Assembly: GCA_021295755.1 (NCBI GenBank)
Contig: JAGWBT010000045.1
Location: 1-38,311 of the forward strand
DNA from: Candidatus Poribacteria bacterium
GTDB lineage: Bacteria > Poribacteria > WGA-4E > PCPOR2b
Direction: 5' to 3'
DNA: 38,311 nt
The translations under genes and the position numbers were made by a program. Shown here piece by piece: positions 1 through 7,162 of the stretch. The notes beneath the pieces were generated by a model. That model made no database searches. It saw only the letters and a list, made by a program, of their open reading frames with translations, and was not told where the DNA came from. The stretch's first letter is position 1. Every line of letters begins with the position of its first letter.

Positions 1-76
1 CCTTGTTGATAGCGCAATTCTAATTCTTAAAGGAACGGGGGAGAATCCCAATCCTTTAGGTTTGGGAGTATGTCAA
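1..76 (+). mobile_element. Right end of an IS200/IS605-family element (partial)
   Basis: A short hairpin at about 49-66 (arms CCCAATCC and GGTTTGGG, loop TTTA, one mismatch) is followed by GGGAGTATGTCAA ending at 76. This hairpin plus terminal TCAA is the usual form of the right end of IS200/IS605 elements and of the 3' end of the TnpB-associated omega RNA. If so, the guide would begin at 77 and cover roughly the next 16 bases. The transposase and most of tnpB would lie left of the window. The assignment rests on motif recognition only; the left end and target site cannot be seen. Confidence 0.45.
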
Positions 77-106
77 GGGTTCATCCATAGACTTCTGAGT
101 ACATGA
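2..106 (+). CDS. 3' tail of a probable tnpB reading frame (partial at 5' end)
   Basis: An open frame enters from the left edge and reads ...GENPNPLGLGVCQ... before stopping at TGA 104-106. The stretch from about 44 to 76 is encoded by the element's terminal hairpin, as is common where tnpB runs into the right end of IS200/IS605 elements. The last nine or so codons would then be read from flanking host DNA. TnpB is an RNA-guided nuclease linked to transposon retention. Only about 34 codons are visible, with none of the catalytic residues, so the call depends entirely on the adjoining right-end structure. Confidence 0.3.
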   Translation, partial: LVDSAILILKGTGENPNPLGLGVCQGFIHRLLST

Positions 107-179
107 CCCCGTAAATTCTTGAATGATGTAGAAACGACCTCCGCACCAATTTGCACCAAAGGTTAAAAAGGAAGGGTGC

Positions 180-1745
180 ATGAAAAAGATACAACGCGCA
201 TTAATCAGTACGTACGATAAAACCGGCCTTATAAATCTTGCCAAAACCCTTGTTCAACACGGTGTAGAAATTCTTTCCACAGGCGGCACCGCAAATACGC
301 TCCGCGAATCGGGGATTGAAATTCGCGAGGTGTCTGATTACACTGGTTTCCCGGAAATGCTTGATGGGCGGGTAAAAACGCTTCACCCCAAAATCCACGG
401 CGGCTTGTTAGCGATTAGGGATAACCCCGACCACGTGGTTCAAGCGTCGAACCAAGGGATTGAATTCATTGATCTTGTCGTTTCCAATCTCTATCCATTT
501 GAGGAAACGATCGCTGAGGAAGGGGTCGAACTCGCCGAAGCCATTGAAAACATCGACATCGGTGGACCGTCAATGATTCGGGCAGCTGCCAAAAACTATC
601 CCGATGTTGCTATCCTCGCGGATCCACAACAGTATCCTAACGTTATTGCGGAACTAGACGCAAACAACGGTTGTCTTTCAGGGGAAACCCGGTTTCGGTT
701 AGCTAAAGCGGCGTTTGCACACACTGCCCATTACGACACAGCGATTTCGCGTTATCTCGGCAATCTAGATGCCCCCAATGCGGACTTTCCTGACCTGCTC
801 GACCTCCGGTACGAGAGCGCCCAAAGTCTCCGGTACGGTGAGAATCCCCATCAGCGCGCGGCGTTCTATCGTACCCACGCTTCGCCGGAACCGTGTGCAG
901 CGTGGGCAAATCAACTGAGTGGCCAACCGCTTTCGTTCAATAACATCCTTGATCTGGAGGCGGCTATTGAAATCGTCAAGGACTTCTCCGAACCGGCCTG
1001 CGTGATTATCAAGCATAATAACCCGTGTGGATTAGCCACGGCTGGCAGTTTGGAGGAGGCATTCACCGACGCCCTTGATTGCGATCGAACCTCTGCTTTT
1101 GGTTCCGTCATCGGTTTGAACCAAGCCGTCTCCTTGAAAGTGGCAAACACTATCCGTGAGGCAGCAAACGCAGGAATCAAAGTCGATGCCGTTATCGCTC
1201 CAAGTTACACCTCGAAAGCGCTGCGCGCGCTCTCCCGCGTGAAGCGCCGACCTATTCTCGAAACAGGTGAACTTCGGCAGGATGCCGAGATTAAGCAAAT
1301 TCGGAACGTTATGGGTGGAGTTCTTGTCCAAGATCGCGATCTCCATGAAATCACACCTGATGACCTGAAGGTTGTCACGCAGCGTCAACCAACAGATGAG
1401 GAAATTGAATCACTCCTGTTTGCGTGGCAGGCGTGCAAGCACGTCAAATCAAACTGTGTACTACTCGCCCAAGGTTCAAAGACGGTCGGAATTGGTGCTG
1501 GTCAGATGAGTCGCGTTGATTCATGCATTATCGCAGCACGTAAGGCAGGTGATCGGGCGAAAGCATCCGTCCTCGCCTCTGATGCCTACTTCCCATTCCC
1601 GGACGGGGTAGAAATCGCCGGGGAAGCAGGTGTGCGGGCAATTATTCAACCCGGCGGTTCGGTGGGCGATCAGCCTGTGATTGAGACAGCAGATCGATAC
1701 GGTATGGCGATGGTCTTCACCGGCGTCCGGCATTTTCGGCACTAA
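180..1745 (+). CDS. purH: Bifunctional AICAR formyltransferase / IMP cyclohydrolase PurH
   Basis: Catalyses the last two steps of de novo purine synthesis: formylation of AICAR with 10-formyl-THF, then ring closure to IMP, in the cytoplasm. The 521-residue length is normal for the family. The N-terminal MGS-like cyclohydrolase domain (about 1-195) carries STGGTANTL and DGRVKTLHPKIHGG. The C-terminal transformylase domain carries SLRYGENPHQ (216-225) and the catalytic KHNNPCG motif (Lys278, His279). An AAGGAAGG ribosome binding site lies just before the ATG. The gene is complete. The IS-like end at 76 lies only about 100 bases upstream, so part of the native promoter may have been replaced. 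No other purine genes are adjacent. Confidence 0.97.
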   Translation: MKKIQRALISTYDKTGLINLAKTLVQHGVEILSTGGTANTLRESGIEIREVSDYTGFPEMLDGRVKTLHPKIHGGLLAIRDNPDHVVQASNQGIEFIDLVVSNLYPFEETIAEEGVELAEAIENIDIGGPSMIRAAAKNYPDVAILADPQQYPNVIAELDANNGCLSGETRFRLAKAAFAHTAHYDTAISRYLGNLDAPNADFPDLLDLRYESAQSLRYGENPHQRAAFYRTHASPEPCAAWANQLSGQPLSFNNILDLEAAIEIVKDFSEPACVIIKHNNPCGLATAGSLEEAFTDALDCDRTSAFGSVIGLNQAVSLKVANTIREAANAGIKVDAVIAPSYTSKALRALSRVKRRPILETGELRQDAEIKQIRNVMGGVLVQDRDLHEITPDDLKVVTQRQPTDEEIESLLFAWQACKHVKSNCVLLAQGSKTVGIGAGQMSRVDSCIIAARKAGDRAKASVLASDAYFPFPDGVEIAGEAGVRAIIQPGGSVGDQPVIETADRYGMAMVFTGVRHFRH

Positions 1746-1797
1746 GAGGATACCGCTATAATGATAGAGATAACCCCAACACTGCGAGGGAAACCAG

Positions 1798-2571
1798 ATG
1801 GAAACAATTCGACTTGTATCGGGTCATGAAATTCCTGTTTTGGGACTTGGGACATGGAACTTGCGGGACGAACAGTGCAAAACCGTTGTCAAGATAGCCC
1901 TTGAACTCGGTTATAACCACATTGACACCGCTTGGATGTACGCCAATCAAAAGGAAATTGGGGATGCGCTGCGGGAAATTGGTGCAGCTAGGGAGAATCT
2001 TTATATTACCTCTAAGATTTGGCACACCCACCTAAAGTATGATCAGGTGCACTCCCAATTTGATGAATGCTTAACAGATCTACAAACCGATTATGTAGAT
2101 CTGTTGCTAGTCCACCATCCCGGCGATGGAACTGTACCGATGGAAGAAACCTTGTCCGCATTCAACGAGATACACGACGCAGGCAAGGCAAAAAGTATCG
2201 GCATCAGCAACTTTAGTATCGAACAGGTAGATCAGGCAAGGGCAATCTCCCAGGCACCCATCACGACCAATCAGGTGGAATATCACGCCCATAGTCAACA
2301 CGAGAATCTCTTGCAACACTGTCATGCACTTCAGATTCCCTTGACCGCCCATCGCCCACTAGCAGTCGGCAAAATCGTTGACGATCCAGTTTTGGGAGGC
2401 ATTGGTGCCACACACGGAAAAACAGCGGCACAGATCGCCTTGCGATGGCTGCTTCAGAAGGGTTTAATCGTGATTCCCAAATCGGGCTCTGACCCCCATC
2501 TGAGAGAAAATCTTGACCTGTTTGATTGGGAACTAACACCTGAAGAAATGGAAAAGATCAACAACCTTTGA
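1798..2571 (+). CDS. Aldo/keto reductase
   Basis: A 257-residue NADPH-dependent aldo/keto reductase of the short prokaryotic type (2,5-diketo-gluconate reductase / prostaglandin F synthase-like). The (beta/alpha)8 signature residues are present: Asp43 and Tyr48 in HIDTAWMYANQKEIG, Lys73 in YITSKIWHTH and His106 in DLLLVHHPG, which form the catalytic tetrad. The cofactor-binding IPKSGSDPHLRENLDLFDWELT region lies near the C-terminus, written here as IPKSGS followed by LRENL. It follows purH by 52 bases with its own GAGGG site, so co-transcription is possible. The physiological carbonyl substrate cannot be read from the sequence. Confidence 0.93.
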   Translation: METIRLVSGHEIPVLGLGTWNLRDEQCKTVVKIALELGYNHIDTAWMYANQKEIGDALREIGAARENLYITSKIWHTHLKYDQVHSQFDECLTDLQTDYVDLLLVHHPGDGTVPMEETLSAFNEIHDAGKAKSIGISNFSIEQVDQARAISQAPITTNQVEYHAHSQHENLLQHCHALQIPLTAHRPLAVGKIVDDPVLGGIGATHGKTAAQIALRWLLQKGLIVIPKSGSDPHLRENLDLFDWELTPEEMEKINNL

Positions 2572-2633
2572 GACGGCGGAAACATAAGGACTTCTCGCCA
2601 CCGTGATATTGATTCAAGAGTAGGAGGAACTCT

Positions 2634-3350
2634 ATGATCAGACCCACCGAAGCCCAAACGACACAATGGGAAGAAAAAGGTTACCTTGTCTTCGAAGATG
2701 CAATTCAGGACGATCAGTTGAAGCGGCTCCAAACCGTCTTCGATTATTGGGCGGAAAAGTGCAAGCCTGCATGGTTAGACCGTATAGAGGCAGGCGAGGC
2801 AGCTGCGTCGTTTTACGACATCCCAGACCCCTTTGACAAAGATGCAATCTTTGTAGATATGATTGATCATCCCAGCTATTACGGCAGTTTGATGGCATTT
2901 ACGGACGACGATTTGATTCTGTTGGGACCGCAGGTCCGCACCGTTCCGCCGGGCCCCGTCTGTTACACCGGTTGGCATCCCGATGTGCCACAGAGTAATC
3001 CGCTGCATATCAAGGTCCAAGTTTACGTGAACGATGTCGAACCCGAATCCGGCGAATTTGCGTTTGTGCCGGGGAGCCACAAACCCGACGCAGGACCGTA
3101 CTCCAAAGCGCAGCGGCTAGAAGCAATGCCCGGTCATAAGCGGTTTTCGGGAAAAGCAGGCACTGCGATTATGTTCAACTCGTACGGCTGGCACACCGCC
3201 ATGGATAACCACACAGACACGCCACGAAAATCGCTCATCCTCATTTACGAAAAACGGACGCCGGGGCGCGTAGATTCAAAGCGGTTTGTCTCCATTGCTC
3301 ACCTTTGCACGACGCGGGAACGGCGGAAACTGTTCGGTTTGGAGGAGTGA
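2634..3350 (+). CDS. Phytanoyl-CoA dioxygenase (PhyH) family protein
   Basis: A 238-residue Fe(II)/2-oxoglutarate-dependent oxygenase with a double-stranded beta-helix core. The iron-binding facial triad is visible as His115 and Asp117 (GWHPDVP) and His187 (YGWHTAMDNH); Arg198 (DTPRKS) is placed to bind the 2-oxoglutarate carboxylate. VPGSHK (145-150) is also typical of the family. A strong AGGAGGA site precedes the ATG. The stop overlaps the start of the following amidohydrolase by one base (TGATG), which indicates translational coupling and a shared pathway. Family members hydroxylate very varied small molecules, so the substrate is unknown. Confidence 0.9.
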   Translation: MIRPTEAQTTQWEEKGYLVFEDAIQDDQLKRLQTVFDYWAEKCKPAWLDRIEAGEAAASFYDIPDPFDKDAIFVDMIDHPSYYGSLMAFTDDDLILLGPQVRTVPPGPVCYTGWHPDVPQSNPLHIKVQVYVNDVEPESGEFAFVPGSHKPDAGPYSKAQRLEAMPGHKRFSGKAGTAIMFNSYGWHTAMDNHTDTPRKSLILIYEKRTPGRVDSKRFVSIAHLCTTRERRKLFGLEE

Positions 3351-4246
3351 TGACGCGCATAGATTCCCATCTCCACGTTTTCGCCAAAGTTTCTCCTGAA
3401 TTTCCCAGAGAACCAACTCCGGTCTGCCCGGCGGATCGGGAAGAAACCGCCGAAAAACTACTGGATGAAATGGAAGCAAACGGCATTGACCAAGCAATGC
3501 TCGTGCAGACCGGTGGCACTGAGATTAAACACCACGCCTACCTACTGCACTGTTTGAGGACGTATCCTGATCGCTTCCTCGGTATTGGATTAGTGCCGCC
3601 ACGCCTTACCGAACCGGAAGACCACATGGATAGACTGACAGATGGCACCGGGATTATCGGTTTTCGGCTATCTTCGATTGGAGGCCCGAGAGATCCGTTT
3701 GCTCGAATCAACATCAGGGAAATCAAAACCTATCGTATCTGGAAACATGCCGCGGAGAACGATTATGTTCTCTGGTTGTATCCTCGCGCGGTTGATGCAC
3801 ACCTGCTCCAGTATCTGATTGATGCCTTTCCCCAAGTCCGGGTTGTCCTGAACCATCTGGGAATTTGTCCCGGCGAAGGGAAATTCTCTTGGGACGCGAA
3901 AGGGCGACCACGAATTGAAACAGTCGAATATAATCCGGCTTTTCACACAACCCACCGGCTTGCCTGTTTTGAAAATGTAATGATGCATATATCAGGTCAA
4001 TACGCCTTCAGCAATGAAGCATATCCCTATCTAGACCTTGCCCGGTGGCACCAGCGAATACTCGATCTTTTCGGTGCAAAGCGGCTGATGTGGGCAACCG
4101 ATTTTCCGTGGATCTTGGAAGATCCCGGATACGACCAACTCACCGGCATCCTCAACAAACTGTTACCGGATCTACGCGACGACGAATACGATGACATCAT
4201 GGGTGAGAATGCGAAACGGTTTCTAAGATTTCCCAACCGTGCGTGA
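3350..4246 (+). CDS. Amidohydrolase-2 family metal-dependent hydrolase
   Basis: A 298-residue TIM-barrel amidohydrolase. The N-terminal metal-binding DSHLHVF (His7, His9) follows the chosen start, VVLNHLG supplies a mid-barrel His, and MWATDFPWI supplies the late Asp. These residues are as expected for the family that includes lactonases (2-pyrone-4,6-dicarboxylate hydrolase type) and decarboxylases (ACMSD type). The ATG at 3350 overlaps the stop of the PhyH gene and has GGAGGAG five or so bases upstream. An upstream in-frame ATG at 3305 would add 15 residues before the conserved beta-strand and lie inside the PhyH gene, so I reject it. Substrate unknown; lactone or amide opening after PhyH oxidation is an inference. 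Confidence 0.88.
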   Translation: MTRIDSHLHVFAKVSPEFPREPTPVCPADREETAEKLLDEMEANGIDQAMLVQTGGTEIKHHAYLLHCLRTYPDRFLGIGLVPPRLTEPEDHMDRLTDGTGIIGFRLSSIGGPRDPFARINIREIKTYRIWKHAAENDYVLWLYPRAVDAHLLQYLIDAFPQVRVVLNHLGICPGEGKFSWDAKGRPRIETVEYNPAFHTTHRLACFENVMMHISGQYAFSNEAYPYLDLARWHQRILDLFGAKRLMWATDFPWILEDPGYDQLTGILNKLLPDLRDDEYDDIMGENAKRFLRFPNRA

Positions 4247-4346
4247 TAGCCCATTAGGTTGTGGAATCTTCTAACCCTCCGCGCTGTGACCGGACTTTAT
4301 AGCAGCTACTGAACCGTGCCTCCTGACGGGGCACCACCATCCCTCT

Positions 4347-5807
4347 ATGATTGCTCTTACAGAGCATCAGGTTCACCTATCCATGAGACAACAAGCGCAA
4401 GCCTCGACATCAAACATAATCAAGGAAATGCAAGCCGGCAAGGTTCGTCCTGTTTATCTGCTATGCGGCGAAGAACAGTATCTGGTAGAGAGCACCCTCA
4501 AGCAGATGCTTGAAAATCTTTTGTCACCTGAAACCCGTGATTTTAATCTGACTCACCTTGATGGCGCGGAGGTCTCTGTCCGCGAGATTCTCAGTACGGT
4601 GGAAGTCTATCCAGTGATGGCAGATTGGCGGGTTGTTGTTGTGAGCGAAGCCACGGTGTTTAAGAGACAGCAGGGGCCATCATCGCCAGAGATCATAGAA
4701 ACCGCCGCTGAAGCCGCCGAAGAAGGAAATCCACGGAAAGCAATCGCACTGATGGTCAAGGTTTTGGGCGTTTCAGCGCAAGACATTGCTGACGAAAGTA
4801 GCGACTTCAGGGAAACCATCAGCGATCTCATCGAGGCGAACGAAGAAGGTTTGAGTCCTGAAGACCTCGAATTTCTCCACAACTTATCCCAAATTACCGC
4901 TCAAATTGAGGATTTGCAACACATATCAGGCACAGCTGATGATACTGAAATCCTGATCCAGTGGCTAGATGGGGAGCTACCCAAAACGAGTGTTTTAATA
5001 TTTACGGTCAAAGGAAACGTCGATGGACGGAGTCGGCTTGTCAAATTGATTGGTCGTGTTGGTCGACATGCCTCGTTTGCCTCGCTAGAGCCCGCAAGAT
5101 CGGGTCAGCAAGATCGGGTCTACCAAGGTGTTGCCAGAAAACTTGAAACATTCGGGAAGAAGATTTCGCCCAACGCGTTTAGCCTCCTTCAGAAGCGGAC
5201 AGGAAACGACATGCACTTGATTGCTGAAGCGATCGAAAAGATAATTGCTTTTGTCGGGGACAAGACACGGGTTGACGAGCGGGATATCGAAACCATCATA
5301 GCGCAGAGCAGTTTCGAGAACATCTTCGCACTTACCGATGCACTTGGGAAAAGATCCGTCTCGCAAGCGTTGTCTAGTCTCCACAGCGTTCTAGAAAGTG
5401 GCGAGCCACCGATCAAAGTCAATGCCCTCATTGCGCGGCAAATTCGACTCACACTCCAGGCGAAACTGCTTGCCGAGAGGGGTGACCTAAAACCGATGGT
5501 GGATAGGATGAATTACCAAAGTTTCGCAGATAATGTTTTCAAGCCACTTGCCAATAAGATGTCCAATTACCTGCCTAATGTAGCGCAAGTCAATCTCCTC
5601 AAGCAGAATCCTTACGCTGCTTATAAAGTTATCCAAGCAATTCCCTTCTTTAGCACGGAAGAATTAATCCACGGATTGGAACAAACATTAGAAGCGGATG
5701 TACAGCTCAAGAGCAGTCAATTAGATCCGGAGTGCATCTTAGAACAGCTAGTCTATGAGCTTTGTACAAAGCCAAATACTAGGCGGCTGGCAAGAAACAG
5801 AATATGA
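4347..5807 (+). CDS. holA: DNA polymerase III subunit delta (HolA) with a large insertion
   Basis: The delta subunit opens the beta sliding clamp as part of the clamp loader. Diagnostic pieces are VRPVYLLCGEEQYLVE (residues 33-48), the WRVVVVSEA strand (94-102), ILIQWLDGELPKTSVLIFT (202-220) and the C-terminal helical domain with ALIARQIRL. At 486 residues it is well above the usual 330-350. The surplus is partly an acidic, helix-rich segment at about 109-197, inserted in domain I between two core strands. No convincing ribosome binding site supports ATG 4347; an in-frame ATG at 4383 (residue 13) is an alternative. The gene is otherwise intact, and its function is probably the standard one. 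Confidence 0.87.
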   Translation: MIALTEHQVHLSMRQQAQASTSNIIKEMQAGKVRPVYLLCGEEQYLVESTLKQMLENLLSPETRDFNLTHLDGAEVSVREILSTVEVYPVMADWRVVVVSEATVFKRQQGPSSPEIIETAAEAAEEGNPRKAIALMVKVLGVSAQDIADESSDFRETISDLIEANEEGLSPEDLEFLHNLSQITAQIEDLQHISGTADDTEILIQWLDGELPKTSVLIFTVKGNVDGRSRLVKLIGRVGRHASFASLEPARSGQQDRVYQGVARKLETFGKKISPNAFSLLQKRTGNDMHLIAEAIEKIIAFVGDKTRVDERDIETIIAQSSFENIFALTDALGKRSVSQALSSLHSVLESGEPPIKVNALIARQIRLTLQAKLLAERGDLKPMVDRMNYQSFADNVFKPLANKMSNYLPNVAQVNLLKQNPYAAYKVIQAIPFFSTEELIHGLEQTLEADVQLKSSQLDPECILEQLVYELCTKPNTRRLARNRI

Positions 5808-6051
5808 GATGGGTGGTATGCCCCTCGTAGCCAGCGAGCAGTCCGCCCTGCAGAGCAGGACGACCACAACCAGTTGGGGATCTTGCCTTGAACCGTCCAC
5901 ATATTCGCCCCGACTCGCCCTAAGTTTACACTAGCCACTTCAAGAGTGGCAAAAACCTTATATCTCACTAGCAAGGAAATTGATGAACCCAAATGACGAT
6001 TAGATTGTATCACTCTAGCCTTTTAACATTGAAAATGGAGGCATAAATATA

Positions 6052-6279
6052 ATGGAAGTAGTTTTCTTTGTAGGTCTATTTATTGTTGTTATTGTAGCTA
6101 TTCAAACTATCGGTGACATAGTAAAAAGGAAGTACCAATTTGAAAACAGAACCGATGTTAGTCAGGAAGCACTCGCAAACATCCAAGCCGATCTGAACGC
6201 GCTGCAGAAGAGCGTTGATGAAATGAAGGAATATCTCACAGATCTTTACATTCAACAGCACGACGAAAAATTAAAATAG
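6052..6279 (+). CDS. Small membrane protein with C-terminal coiled coil (paralogue A)
   Basis: A 75-residue protein with one N-terminal membrane helix (about 3-23, rich in V, I, F) followed by a basic stop-transfer KRK and a predicted coiled coil ending in LTDLYIQQHDEKLK. GGAGG lies about 11 bases upstream of the ATG. The layout, a single helix then a cytoplasmic coiled coil, resembles PspB, but I see no diagnostic PspB signature. It is followed after 57 bases by a second gene of the same build. I do not recognise a named family. Confidence 0.7.
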   Translation: MEVVFFVGLFIVVIVAIQTIGDIVKRKYQFENRTDVSQEALANIQADLNALQKSVDEMKEYLTDLYIQQHDEKLK

Positions 6280-6336
6280 GGTACTAAACAACGCTATATA
6301 AAGAATACGTTTTTTGAATAACGTGGAGGGCTGAAC

Positions 6337-6576
6337 ATGATAGAAATTGTTGCAATTATCGCATTTACTAGCGTTATAATCGTAATCCTCACTTATATTA
6401 AGGATTCACTTGATCGCAGACGTAGAGCCAAAACCAAAGGGGCGGGAAAAGAAGCTGCGCAGATGCAAGCAGATATTGGTGAACTCCAGGTGGAGTGCCG
6501 CAAACTCCGGAAAAGAGTTGCTGAACTACAGGAACAGATCGCCGAACTCTACATTCAACAACACGACAAACGTTGA
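6337..6576 (+). CDS. Small membrane protein with C-terminal coiled coil (paralogue B)
   Basis: A 79-residue protein with a membrane helix at about 2-24, a very basic stop-transfer segment (DRRRRAKTK) and a heptad-type coiled coil. It shares QAD-x2-x-LQ and the ending LYIQQHD with the upstream paralogue, also at the DNA level (ACATTCAACA followed by CACGAC in both). GGAGGG stands 7 bases before the ATG. The pair most likely arose by tandem duplication and could form homo- or hetero-oligomers at the inner face of the membrane; the function is unknown. Confidence 0.7.
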   Translation: MIEIVAIIAFTSVIIVILTYIKDSLDRRRRAKTKGAGKEAAQMQADIGELQVECRKLRKRVAELQEQIAELYIQQHDKR

Positions 6577-6684
6577 ATTGGCGAGCAGTCGGAGTAACTG
6601 AGATTTCAACTATAGAGAAAAATTCATAGCGTCCGATTAGATTTTGCTAGCAGTTGAAGATAGTCTGACCACCATCTTTAATTC

Positions 6685-6713
6685 TTGCATTTTCACTAGG
6701 AAGTAAGTATAAT
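6685..6713 (+). promoter_or_regulatory. Sigma70-type promoter of the cold-shock gene
   Basis: TTGCAT (6685-6690) and a perfect TATAAT (6708-6713) are separated by 17 bases. Transcription would start near 6720 and leave a leader of about 160 bases before the ATG at 6879. Long structured leaders are typical of cspA-type genes, where they govern cold-dependent translation. The rest of the 6577-6878 gap holds no other gene that I can see. Confidence 0.6.
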
Positions 6714-6878
6714 ATAAGGGCAACTGTACAATGGATTCAAGAAAGCTCTACAAGTTGTGTGAAGGGCAAAACTGAGGCTTCTTCCCCGGATTTGCTGTCA
6801 TTTTGTACCTCTATGCTTCTTTCAGCTTCATGAGACGTTTGCAGTTAAATATTCCGAAGCGAAAGGAGGTGCGCAAAG

Positions 6879-7060
6879 ATGGCAACAGGCCGTGTGAAAT
6901 GGTTTAGCAACCAAAAAGGCTACGGATTCATCACTACTGATTCAGGGGAAGATGTGTTTATACATTATTCCGCTATCGAAGGCGTTGGCTTCAAATCTCT
7001 CGATGAGGGACAAGAAGTTGAGTTTATCAAGCGGAAAACGTTGTGATACTTGAAGGTTAG
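6879..7060 (+). pseudogene. CspA-family cold-shock protein, disrupted by an out-of-frame internal deletion
   Basis: The frame from ATG 6879 (AAAGGAGG upstream) encodes [15 protein letters not shown] with RNP1 (KGYGFI) and RNP2 (VFIHYS), the nucleic-acid-binding motifs of CspA proteins. It then reads VEFIKRKTL and stops at 7044-7046 after 55 residues, short of the usual 65-70. In the +2-shifted frame from 7028 the DNA reads [10 protein letters not shown] and stops at TAG 7058-7060, which is exactly how cold-shock proteins end. The linking stretch around the conserved G-x-K/R-G-P is missing. About 25 bases (3n+1) appear to have been lost near 7026-7028. The truncated product lacks the last strand of the OB fold. 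A sequencing or assembly error is the main alternative. Confidence 0.8.
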
Positions 7061-7096
7061 CAGATCGAAATCGACTATATATTTGGCCACAAAGAT

Positions 7097-7133
7097 AAAA
7101 AAAGGCTCCCAGGTTTATGGGAGCCTTTTTTTT
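7097..7133. terminator. Bidirectional intrinsic terminator between csp and nadA
   Basis: GGCTCCC (7104-7110) and GGGAGCC (7119-7125) form a stem with an 8-base loop. A runs on the left and T runs on the right extend the pairing and supply a U tract in both directions. It sits between the convergent cold-shock gene (+) and nadA (-), so it can end both transcripts. Confidence 0.9.
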
Positions 7134-7162
7134 GTTGAGTTCAATTTCAGGTATTTTATGTT

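Noticed and set aside
3305-3349. Upstream ATG start for the amidohydrolase
   Set aside because: The ATG at 3350 has GGAGGAG immediately upstream and directly precedes the conserved metal-binding strand.
5934-5950. GCCACT-TCAAG-AGTGGC hairpin followed by A residues
   Set aside because: It lacks a T run on the plus strand, and no minus-strand transcript is known to need a terminator there; possible but not supportable as a terminator.
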